A DNA stretch of 64,000 bases from Heliocidaris erythrogramma. Taxonomy: Eukaryota > Echinodermata > Echinoidea > Camarodonta > Echinometridae. The position numbers and the translations under genes are program-made. How positions within the stretch are numbered: the first letter of the stretch is position 1; every line of letters starts with the position of its first letter. The notes beneath the pieces were generated by a model. That model was given only the letters and a program-made list of their open reading frames with translations. It did not search any database and was not told where the DNA came from. This document shows, one piece after another, positions 15,045-27,000 of this stretch. The stretch lies in contig CM046861.1 of NCBI GenBank assembly GCA_025617745.1, positions 16,217,563-16,281,562 on the forward strand, given 5' to 3'.

Positions 15045-18000
15045 GGGGGAGGGGGGGGGGGGGGGGAGATGACTAGAGAAAGAGAGAAATTAAATGAACT
15101 AAGGTGCAACTTATCTTAATATAGGTTTTCCGGTCAATTTCGTAAGATCGTCAGTCAATTTCATTTTGCGTGCATTCAATTTCAAGGATTTAGGTCGCGC
15201 ACAGCCGATTTGTAATTCAAATTCATTTTCATATCATTCGAATTTGTATTTATGTCATTTGAATCTAATTTTTTGTCAATCAAATTCGCACTAAATGCAC
15301 CTAGTTCGCAAAACGTTCATTCAATTTAGCAAAGAATGGCAAGGGAATTGCGCAGTACTGTTATTCCAGCATTCAATTTCATTTCGGATCATTCAACTTA
15401 ACACGTTGAGCATTCAAAATCAAATGTAGTTCCAGTAAATTTTGTCAGTTGATAATTATTTGGTATTTTCATTCTTTCCTTATGAGTTTTCTGCACACAT
15501 GGGTGTGTTTTTCTATAATCAATAACATTCTATTATTTTTCTTCTGATTTATTATTTTTATTTTATTTTCTTCTGATTTATCATCATTTTGAAATTTAGT
15601 TCTAGGAATTTTTGTTCTTCATTTCTAACGTTTATAGTGCCTGCAGAATTGCAGATTTTCTTGATTGATTTTTATTTTTTTTCATAATCTTTTTTTTTTT
15701 CATTTATTTTCTTGATTGATTTTTTTCATGTCTAACTATATATATATATATATATATATAGTTATGTTATGTTATTTTAAACATTACGACTTGAATAGAT
15801 GAGCAAAAACACACAAACGTTAAATACATGCTAAATTGAATGAACTCATTACGAATTCGAATGCCAACGTGCGAATTTGAATGCTCGAAAAGACGCTTCC
15901 AAGCGAGGTAGCGAATTTGAATGCTCTCCACGCATATTTGAATTTGAATGATGTAAACGCTAAATGTCTTGACCGAAGTGCGAATTTGAATGACCTCAAA
16001 ATGAATTTGAATGATAAATTTCATGGCACAGATCTTTTTCGCGAATTTGAATGACTCCCTTATCAAATTGAATGACAAATCTGCGAAATTGACCGGGAAA
16101 ACCTATAGTATAGAAGATCTAAGCTGTACAACACTAATTTTCCAAGACCTTCACCATTTCCCCATAGAATCATTCCATTTGCTTCGCAAGCTGAACCCCT
16201 TCTTCGTTTTCCCTCCTCTACTATTCAGATCATTTGAGGAATAAACTGGACTTACAGACTGCTAAACTGAGGAAAGAACATTCAACAACAGAAATACTGA
16301 AAGCAGAGTTCACTTCCATTAGGCGAGATCTTGAATCGCAAGTGAGTTAACAAGTTTCGACAGAAAAAAATGGCATTTCTGACTGTTGTTCCAAAAGATA
16401 AACTTCTCCACTTCTGTTTAAAAAAAAAAGAAGAAAAAAGTCTAATGGGGTGTTGCAAGAAAGTTGCGATTAATTGCAAGTTGCAACTGATCGGTACTGA
16501 CCAATCAAAATCATTGTTGCAATCGCATCTTCTTGAATGGGCAGACCCTGAACCATTCAGAATGGTTGTTCTAATTTGCTTTACAATTTGCAATTGATTG
16601 CAACTTTCTTGCAACACCCCATAAGTCTGTAGTATGATCAGGGGCGTTGTCAACGTGAAATGTGACACCCCCATTATAGTTTTTCGACGGCATATTCGAG
16701 ATTTTTCATAGGCTGTCGGCATATCGCAAAAATCTGATGAGTTTTCTTTTTGCTTCTGGGAAAATATTCAGCTACCTTGTTGACGAATTAGGTCCGACAA
16801 CCCCCTTCCCTTGCTAAAAAATGGTGTGCGCGTGCACTCTAAAAACTCAAATGCTAAATCTACATTTAAAAGGTTGGAGGAGTGACAACATTTTCAAAAT
16901 GGTAAATGAACACTTTTAACATGCTGCATCCAACCTTTAAACTATTAGATCCAGCATGTTAAAAGTGTTAATTTACCATTTTAAAAATGTTGTCACTCCT
17001 CCAACCTTTTAAATGTATATTTAACATTTGAGTTTTTAGAGTGTGATTTCTCTTTGATTATTCAAAATTATACTAGTATCTACGAACATAATTATAAGTC
17101 TTTGCTTTTGTTATCGTACACATGCAGCTATTCAGACAATTTTCTATCATTGTAGATTGCTGCACGAGATGTGAAAATAGAAGAACTTAGAAGGCGTATT
17201 CAGACCGAGATTGAAGTAAAGAAAGAAGACAATCAGTTGGATAGTGAAAGGGAGGGCGATCGAGAGAAAAGGGAACGAGGCGAAAACAGCGCTGAAGTTC
17301 AAGAGGAACTAAAAAAGAAAGAGAGCGAGATTCGAGTGCTTGAAAATGCACTGACTGACGAGAACAAGAAGTTTGTCGACCTCCAGGTAAAGAATTCAAT
17401 ACAGTATCATGTTAAATTTATCTCTGTCATCGTTAGTTGATACATGTGTATTTTGTTTTTTTATTGTTGTTTGACGACTAAAATCAATGTCCACTTAGCG
17501 CGTTTAGGTCTACTCTTTATCATCACACGTTCGCATTTTTACTCAAATAAATGAATATGGAGGAATCATACATGTTTTTCCTTTAATATAAAATATTCCG
17601 ACAAATATCTTTTCTGTATATTGTACGAAATCAACATTTTATTACTACAGTAACCATATTAACAAGGGCAACGCAAAGCGTAGCATCCCCTCGTCGGGTA
17701 CAAATGGCCTACCCTGATAGCAGAAAGTGTTAAAAAATGACGTGATATTTACGTCGTGGTTTTCGTCTTTTTTACGTCCTGTAATTACGTTAATAAGACG
17801 ACAACTTGCACCAACGCAAGACGTCAAGAGGACGTCTTATTTTGACGTCATCTCTGCGTCTTCATTCCTCTTCTCTGATAGCAGAAAGTGTTAAAAATGA
17901 CGTGATATTTACGTCGCGGTTTTCGTCTTTTTTACGTCCTGTAATTACGTCAATAAGACGACAACTTGCACCAACGCAAGACGTCAAGAGGACGTCTTGT

Positions 18001-21000
18001 TTTGACGTCATCTCTACGTCTTGTACACTGTAAAAACTAAAGTGCTACTTTTAGGGGCATGTATAGTGACTGCACCTGAAATGCTGTTTATAGCACTTGT
18101 AGTGTGCTAATTTACCAGCAAAAAAAAATGTGACCGTGGCGAGCCTCGAACCAGGTTCCGCTGATTGAGAGGCGCTGACGTTACCGATGGACTAACGAAT
18201 GCTTCTCGCAATCCAGTTTTATCATGGGATTCAAGTAGATAACATGAACTATGTGGTGTCGTAAATTCACTATGTAACAATATGATCTGCTCTAAATCGT
18301 ACAATGTGAGTTAGTATAGCGGTAATGCCAGCAATTCTCGATCAGCGGACCCTGGTTCGAAGTTCGCCCAAATCATTTTTTTTAATGAATGTTTAGCAGT
18401 TTAAGGAGCCGGTCCCGTGAAAGTGCTGAAATAGCACGCTGTGTGCATTCAATAGCACTCTGAGTGCAGTCCCTATGCATGCCCTCAAAAAGTGCTATAT
18501 ACAGCACTTCAGTTTTTACAGTGTACAGATGACGTCAAAATAAGACGTCCTCTTGACGTCTTGCGTTGGTGCAAGTTGTCGTCTTATTGACGTAATTACA
18601 GGACGTAAAAAAGACGAAAACCACGACGTAATTATCACGTAATTTTTACCACTTTCTGCTATCAGGGTATATACATCAAAACAATTAGACTATAATATTA
18701 TATTACTAGGCAAGGAAGTTACTAATACCTAGGGATTGGATGTACAGAAAGTTTACTACTTTATGGAATGACCCATGAGAAGATCTGAAAATAAACTCCC
18801 ATGTACATAATTAGCAATTTTTGCATATTTAATGAGCTGTGACCTTTGACTTACATACTCAACAACATTACGTACACCACATTTTCGCATAATATAATTT
18901 GCTATTTTTGCATATTTAATGAACTGTGAACTTTTACCTTTGGCCTACATACTCGAAGAACTTAGGCTACATCTTCATACCATGTTCCTTCTTACCAAAT
19001 TTCATTAATATCTGTCTAACATATTACTAAAGTTATCGAATGGAAACCACATTTTCGGATACATACAGAAATTAGCTATTTTCACATATTTAATGAGCTA
19101 TGACCTTTGACCTTTGACATACATACTCCGAAATCAACTGATTGTCTTCTTTCTTTACTTGTCAATCAATCAACAAGTCTGTATTTTGATACCATGTACC
19201 TTCATACCAAATTTCATTTAAATCCGTCAAACATTACATTAATATCTGTCTGACATATTACTAAAGTTATATCAAACGGAAACCACATTTTTGCATACAT
19301 AATTAGCTATTTTCGCATATTTAATGAAAAAAAGTATGACATACTCGAAGATCAAACTTGGGCTATATCTTCATACCATGTACCTTCTTACCAAATTTCA
19401 TTAAAATCTGTCTGAAGGCCACCGCACACCTTACAATCGGTCTGCGATCCGATTTGTGAAATAAATCGCTATGGCATTAAATACTGGCATTTTAAGAAAT
19501 GAAATGTATACCCTATATTCAGGTTCTGAAAAGTAATATGAATACTAAAAATAGGGTTTTGGTGAGCTGTCAGCTTTTTACATGGAATAAGGGCAAAATT
19601 AGTTCCAACTCGTAGGCAGTCGTACGAGTTTTGTGACGTCACTAAGACTTGTAGCCGATTTGTCCCTTCCACCGGCTAGAAAACTCGGCAAAGGCCGTAT
19701 TATCGAGTTTATTATCTGTATGACTATTCAGACCCTCAGTCAAAAGTATTTTTCGTTTTTAAATGAATAAGCCAGTTCGGGGTTAGCGAATGGTACAAAT
19801 GACCCCAAATATCCACAGATATTTTAGACATGGAGGGTCCCTTTATGTGCACTTCAGAAAAATAACTCTGGGAGTGATAGAGGTGCCTCATGAATAGCTT
19901 TTGTTTCCCCCTTTAAAAAGAATACTTCCACCTGGATGTCATGGAATGCACCATTAGTGCATAATTGAATAATGATTACATGACATTCGTGAGCACATAT
20001 CGAATATTAGTGTCAGTGGGTTTTAGAATTTTGTACAGATGACCTTTATCTGCTCATGCTCAGATTGCATCTCCGAAATGGCTTATTGTCCAATGATATT
20101 ACATTTTATTCTGAAATCGGATCGCAGACCGATCGTAAGGTGTGCGGTGGCCTTAACATTACTCAAGTTATCGAAAGCCACATTTTTTGGATTTTCGCAT
20201 ATGAAATGAGCTAAGACATTTGACCTACATGCTCCGAAATCGAACTGTATTTTGATACCATGTACCTCCATATCAAATTTCATTAAAATCCGTCAAACAT
20301 TACTAAAGTTATCGAACGGAAACCGATTTGTTACGGACGGACGGACGGACGGCGCTGCTATATCCCCTCCGACTTCATCGGAGAGGGGATAATAACTGCC
20401 AAGGTTATATTTCGGACAGTCCTTAATCTTAACCATATTCATTGCCTTAACATTTCCATTATCCAGGCTTCATTGAAAGAGAAGGAAGTTCAGCTGACAA
20501 TGCTCCAGGAAGACATGGAATGTCGCGAACAGCTTCTCGAAGACGCGACCGAATCATGCCGACGTCTGAAGCGCCAGAAAAGCGAACTCGACGAGCAGGT
20601 ACAGAATCAGGGCTCCGAGATCGTGCTCCTTCGCGAATACCTCGCTAGCCGCGATCGGCGAATCATCCAGATGGCCGCCGACCTATCTCGCCGTGATCGC
20701 CGAATAATGACGCTCCTCAAGGACCTTCGACAGCAGTCGTCATCCAAAGCGACGGCGACGGGGGCAATGAAGAATGCCATAAAGGATACGTCATCGTCAT
20801 CGTCTTCAACGTCGGCTCCGGCAATTACGGGAAAGACCGATAAGGGATCGCTGTCGGATCACGGAGGTGACGATCGCGAAGACCGTATGGACGAGGCAAT
20901 ATGGAATTTCAAGAAAGAGGTCGATGTAAGGCAAAATTAAACAAATCCCTATTAAAAATTAGCTCCTATCATTAATGTATATGGAGTGAAAGTCTGAAAG

Positions 21001-24000
21001 CTTCCAAAGTTTCCCATCTTGATGTCAAGAAAATGATATTGCATATAAAGGGATGGCAAAGAATATATAATGCGCATGCATGGGGGAGAGAGAGGTAGAG
21101 AGAGTTGTGCACAAAGAGATAGGAGATGAGAGAGATGAGGTATGCATGTACATGATATGGAGGCAGAGAGGGATGTGGGAGAGTGAGAAATAGAGTGAAG
21201 GAAGAGGGAGTGATAGTGAGAAAGAGAGAACGAAAGAGAGAGAGAGAGAGAGAGAGATACTGAGTAAAATTAATGATTGTTTCACGTTCTCAACTACATC
21301 AATACGATTAAAGATTGATGAATTCTGCCCTTTCAAAAATACCCAGGAACTGAAGCAGTATAAATCAGATGCTAAACATCGTATCCAGGATCTTCAAAAT
21401 GACCTTGAGGCAAGTGAAAGTCATGTAGCTGAGATGGGACGACTGCAGACAGAGAAGGATGAACTAAAGGACTATGTCAAGTGCGTAGAAAAAGATGCGG
21501 GTATTGAAGATATTTCCCCAAGCTCTGACATCATTAAAAGGTAAGAATGATTGTGTACAAAATAATCTTCAGCACTTAAATCCCCCTTGAAGTTATATTT
21601 GATTTTAAAAAGGAAATAATTTGATATGGATGATTCCTTATTGATTCCTTCTTCTTTCATAGACCTTAATGTTCATTAATGATGAAAGATGCACAGTACT
21701 GGGGTGTACTTCAAACGATAGGGCCACTTTTAATTTCTTATTATCATCATTTCTTACGACTCGAATTGCATATTCAAATATGCGTGGCAGAATTATACTA
21801 AATTCCCCCTCTCTCTTAGTCTCTCTCTCTCACTCACTCACAATGCTCACTCACTCGCTCTCTCACTCTCCCCGTTGCTACCATATGTCATCAGTTTACT
21901 TTTCCCGACCCTGTCATTGTGACATCATCTTCGAAGTTTTAGCTGTTGGTTGGGAAAAATTATACCGGCTTCTACTGACATTGGATGAATAAATTGTCAT
22001 TGTTATGTTCTTCATTGCCATTGTCAGTGGAAGAAGAAAAATACTTGCAGAAGGTATTGTTGTCTCTCTTAGGGGGTGTTGCAAGAAAGTTGCAAATCCC
22101 CCAAATCAGTCGCAAGTCTTGCAATTGATTGCAAGTTCCATTTAAAATACACGTATCATATTTGCAGTCGATAGCAAATGGGGGATTTGCAATTGATTGC
22201 AACTTTCTTGCAACACCCCATTAAACTCCTGTGCTCAGGTTGCAAACTGTATTCCAAACCAAAGAGAATGGATATACCATACAGCTTGACGCTCTTCAGG
22301 ATGTCACTCGCGATATGAAGGGGATGATGATGAACGAGAAGGAAAACGCTAAGACACGAGAAGACAAGATGGTAAGAAAATAACTGCCAAAATGATCTTT
22401 TACGCTGTTTTGTATTCTGTGTACACCATCTTAAAAATAATTCATTATTATCACGTACTATCACGTACTCTCTGCAATTTGCTAGACAATCAAAGAATTG
22501 GACCCTCTTTTTATCTTGAAAAAATTGTTCAGTTTAAACGCTACTAAAAAAATTAAGCGCAACTTGAATTTCAACCAATCAGGATCGCGTATTTTGGACT
22601 TGCGTTAAAAATGTTTGAGTTGCGTTTAAAGGACACATTACAAGAAAATCACAAATATGGCAATTAATGTATCACTAGAAACTGGGAAGCTTACAGATGG
22701 CAATCGTATAAGTTTTATGTCAACTGCGTATCTGATGATTATAAAAACAACATAAATAAAAGCTCTTCTAAGCATCTGGAATATCCGAGGATTCGCCAGA
22801 AATATAGCGATGTTTTGATGTCGTCACACAAGGGATCGATCCTATAATGAATGAACGTAATTGCAATGCAATTATTTATCAAATTATAAAGAGTTTGGTA
22901 TATTTAACATGACCTTATTTCACACCATTCTAAAAGGCAAAGTGAAACTGATTCTGATAACTAAAACCGTTTGATTGTAAATACACAGGAGAAGGGTCAA
23001 TGATCAATGAAATAAACCCCATTTTCAAATTGAAAACCCCTCCGAATAATAGCATGGATGGTATTCGTTCCCTCTTGAAACGCCGAACATGCCCCGGTGC
23101 AAGCAGCTGAAAATACAATGGCGTCTTATTTTGTTTACAAGTGACTGATTCCGTTATTTTTTTAACGCTGCATTTTTCATCAAAATAATACCATACACGA
23201 AGTTAAGAGTGAGGCAACAGACTAACATTAAGACTCACGCTAGTCAAGTAAGAGAAATAAGTGAAGAGGAGATGACAAAACAGGCACTGAAAAATGTGTA
23301 AGATGTTATGGGACATCGTCTGCTTAGACAGGACTGGCCCCTGGTGTGTCGTCACACATCTCAGCAGCGTTCGAGGAACTCTTCAGCTGCTATATCGGGG
23401 GCTGTATTTTACCGTTTTATAATTGATAATAATCATTACTTCAAATGTTTCCAAGCATGGGCGCCAATCCTCACAGGAATTCTATTCAAGTGGGGGGGGG
23501 GGGGGGGGGGGGGACACACCTGGATGCAACAATGGGGTGTCCCCCCACTTGAATAGAATTCCTGTGAGGATTGGCGCCCATGTTTCCAAGCGTTGAATTT
23601 GGATAACCTTGTTTAATTTATGCCATATATGCAATAAAAAGTATTAAGCCAATATTTACTTTGATGGAATTTTCTTGTAATGTGATCTTTAAAAGCAATA
23701 ATTTGTGCAAGAGAGCCCTGGGGTGTTTCATAAAGCTGTTCGTAAGTTACGCACGACTTTACGCACGACTGGTGATCAGTTCTTGTGCTAAATGATTGAG
23801 GATCTGATTAGTATAGCAACCAAGAACATGTTCCAGTGTTCGTAACTGTACGAACAGCTTTATGAAACACTCCCTGGACCCCGTTCCATAAAACTTATTA
23901 TCAATAACAACTGACACATATCTATGACAAATTTGCTCTCAGCAATTATGTGCAAGTAATCAGTAGCTTATAATTGTAACTTGTCATAGATATCAAGTTT

Positions 24001-27000
24001 TATGAAACGGGGCTCTGATCTCCCTCTGTATCTGTCAGAAAAAAGAGAGATAAAAAGGGAAAATAAACAGATAAGGAGAGAGAAGATAAGGAAGCTAATT
24101 GCATTGTGATATTGTGATAACGTACAGCTACGGAGACATGAAAACGACCACATTAGCTATTGAATTAATCATGGTGAGAATTATTGCTTTAAAAACAACT
24201 ATTCCTGCTCCTATGGTCAATTATAAACACGATAATGCACCAGCAATTGCCAAGTAAATTCTGATCTAAACAAAATGTAATAAAATGCATGCAACAGGTA
24301 TCGTAATCATTATAGTCAGTGCATACTTTCCTCAGTCATGCGCATATATTGTCCAAAAAAAAAAGATTAAATCCTGTTTAATAGCCATTATTCTCCCACT
24401 TCTTTTAGTCTTTGGAGAAGTCTCAGAATGGAAAATTGAAGCTGGAAGTGGGAAGTTATCGAACGACATTGGAGAATTTGAGAGAAGAACTGGCGCACAG
24501 TCGCCAGACTGCAGATACTCAGATTGATAGTCTGACATCTTTGTTAACCAGCTATAAACAGCATATCGAGTAAGTATGGGCAAAGATAGCCAGTCGTCAT
24601 TTGGATATTCTAATTTACTTTTTGGTATCAGGAACATTAAAGGGAGCGACAAGTCGCAATCTATGGGCGCTTTTACAGTTGGCTGCTCCTTTCTCTGGAT
24701 CAAAGTTCAAAGCGACTTCAATATATCTTGCGCAGCTAATAAAAGTTCGCACATTGACCCAAATTTTAGTAAACAAGATCCCGCGTTCTTTATTCCAGTA
24801 TTTGAATCTCATTGGTCGGTTGCGTATGGAGGGATTCGAGTTAACGATCGTGCGAGGAATCCGGCAATAACATTCCTTCGGTAGCGCACGACTGGACCTG
24901 ATTGCATCCGAATTTCCCCGAGTCAGGCCAACTGGTCAGGCCCATGGATTACGACTTGCCACTCCCTGTAATCAATTTTAGGAGGGATGGGGCAAATTTG
25001 AGTATATAGAAGCGAGTCTGCTATTCCAACATGAGCAAAGTGCATCAATATTTTTATTTGCAGTTTCATTGATACAGGGTTACATTGTCAGTTTCAGAAC
25101 TGCTTCCACAACGGCCCTAAATAGGGGTTAGTGTTAGAAGCACGCCGGACAATTGCATATTTCGCCTTGATAATAAGTATAGCCCTCTATTTAACGTAGT
25201 ATTAGAATGATATACAGCCATGGACAAAATTATTAGACCAAGAATGGTTGCTGAGAGTGTTATTTTTGTAGTAAGAAGGAAATAAAATATCATAAAAGCA
25301 AGGTATAATTGCTGGAATTTGTTATTCATTCAGTGAAATACAAAGACAAAGCATATTCATTAGTTTGAATGGATATATATTAGGCCTACCCTTATTTACA
25401 GAAGCTTGGTCTAATAATTTTTTTCCAGGGCTGTATAATAATTTTAGTTGCGGATGTGACTTTAAATTAAAAACGGGGAAATTTTAATTATTGTAAGGCC
25501 AATGTGAAACCTTTATGTTGTAAAGAAAATAGTTTGTCATTTATATGGCCATTCATATTTTTTGAATTAGTGCGTTAGAGAAGAGTGATAATCTTCAGTT
25601 GCAATTTCCTTTCTTTTTTCGTTCACGGGATACGCCTCCTAATTTTTTTTATTTTGTCTTCTTGAAGTTCTCTACAGCTCCTCCGTCAAGATGCCGATCA
25701 GATGGTCGGCCATTACATATCAGAGAACACTCAACTCAAAGGACGGCTCGACCAGTCCAGCTTAGAACATGAAAACATGGTATGAAATGTGATCAGGTTT
25801 TAAAGAAATGATGCAATAAAATAAATAGATTTTTAATTATTTGATTCCTAAAAGTTTACTACTGCAGTGCTTAGGTACACCTTATCAAAAACTCTAAAAT
25901 TAAAGGAAGTTAAACTGTCAAATTGGCAGAACATTTGGAAATAATAATTCAAAAGTCTGACTGATGGTCACAAGCAAAGGTTATGTATCTAGGTTTTTTC
26001 ACGGGACATCATGAAGACTCACCCATTGTACTCGAATTGTATATGCCTATTCGCTTATATCTGTGCTGATTTCTTTCTTGATTCCTTGCAAAATTTGTGG
26101 ATATTATTATTCATGTAATTCAATGATATCAATAGGCTGCATTTCCTGTGTATCGGATTTGTAATGATCCAAACATAACACCATTTTGTTCACTATTTCT
26201 GTCTCATTTCTCATATTGTAATATTACTCTTTCAAACATCGAAGGCAAAGGATCTCGCTGCTGCTGAGAAGCTGAAGAGTTACTGTATCCTGGAGAAGGA
26301 GAGACTGGAAAAAGAATTAGAAGATTTGAAAGCCAAGTTAGATTACATCAAGAGTGATAATCTTAAAGAGAGAGACCAACACAAGACAATCGTTGAAGAT
26401 TTGTCTCAGAAAGTAAGTACGACCTTCATTCATAATTATCTGCAATACCAGCCAAATTAGGACATTTTCACAATCAATTTTATTAGCTTACGCGGTATAT
26501 TATTTAGGTATATTATTTGCTTTGAGTATGGCGAAGAATTATATAAAACTGTTGATGATAACCGACAAAATATCGAACACACTGAGATTAGATATCGATT
26601 GTTTTTCATTGATGATGAACCAAAAAAGTATTACAGCTGTAAGCTAATGGGATATGTTAAAGCATACACATCTGTAATGAGGAATTTCAAGAATAAACTT
26701 CGTTCGCTTGGTGAATAATCATATAAAATGCTTCTATTTTGATAAAGAAACTTTCATTGTTAATGTAATCATAATATGAAGTTTAAGCTTCTACCAATTT
26801 GCCTATAAAATTTGATTATTAGAAGCTGTGGCAGCTGGTAGAAGTAATGTTTCTGATTTGCTGTATTAACATTTCTTACAATTTTCTGTTGTTGAACATC
26901 ATTACCATTCGCTTGATTATGAAAACAGTTAGACCAGAAGTGTAACGAACTCTCGACGACGTCAAACCACTTGGAGCAGGTTTTGGGCCAAGTCGGTCAT

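Larger units (their letters stand above)
18026..18523. mobile_element. CACTG...CAGTG element with tRNA-like parts
   Basis: The terminal repeats CACTGTAAAAACT and AGTTTTTACAGTG are flanked by TA/TA, and subterminal AGTGCTA repeats are inverted. The ends fit the CMC group. Two tRNA-like stretches lie inside in opposite orientations. Confidence 0.75.
17712..18667. mobile_element. TA-flanked foldback element rich in ACGTC
   Basis: The ends CCCTGATAGCAGAAAGTG and CACTTTCTGCTATCAGGG are flanked by TA/TA. The left half has two direct copies of a ~160-bp unit; the right half has one inverted copy. Each unit has many ACGTC/GACGT motifs. A CACTG element is nested at 18026-18523. Confidence 0.78.
17645..20395 (+). 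mobile_element. Composite repeat with internal direct repeats and terminal hairpin
   Basis: Units containing 'accatgtacctt', 'ccaaatttcatt', 'taaagttatcgaa' and 'gcatatttaatgagct' recur near 18800, 18900, 19070, 19310 and 20200. The right end has a GGAC run followed by a hairpin (TATCCCCTCC / GGAGAGGGGATA). The left end has TAGCATCCCCTCGTCGGG. A Helitron-like origin is possible but not shown. At least four other elements are nested in it. Confidence 0.5.

Noticed and set aside
22626-23692. piggyBac assignment for the TTAA elements
   Set aside because: The ends do not begin with CCC as piggyBac ends usually do. Kolobok-type is preferred, but the evidence is only the TTAA target and the ends.
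24332-24884. Overlapping 80-123-codon frames around exon 9
   Set aside because: They are shadows of exon 9 and intron sequence, without domains.
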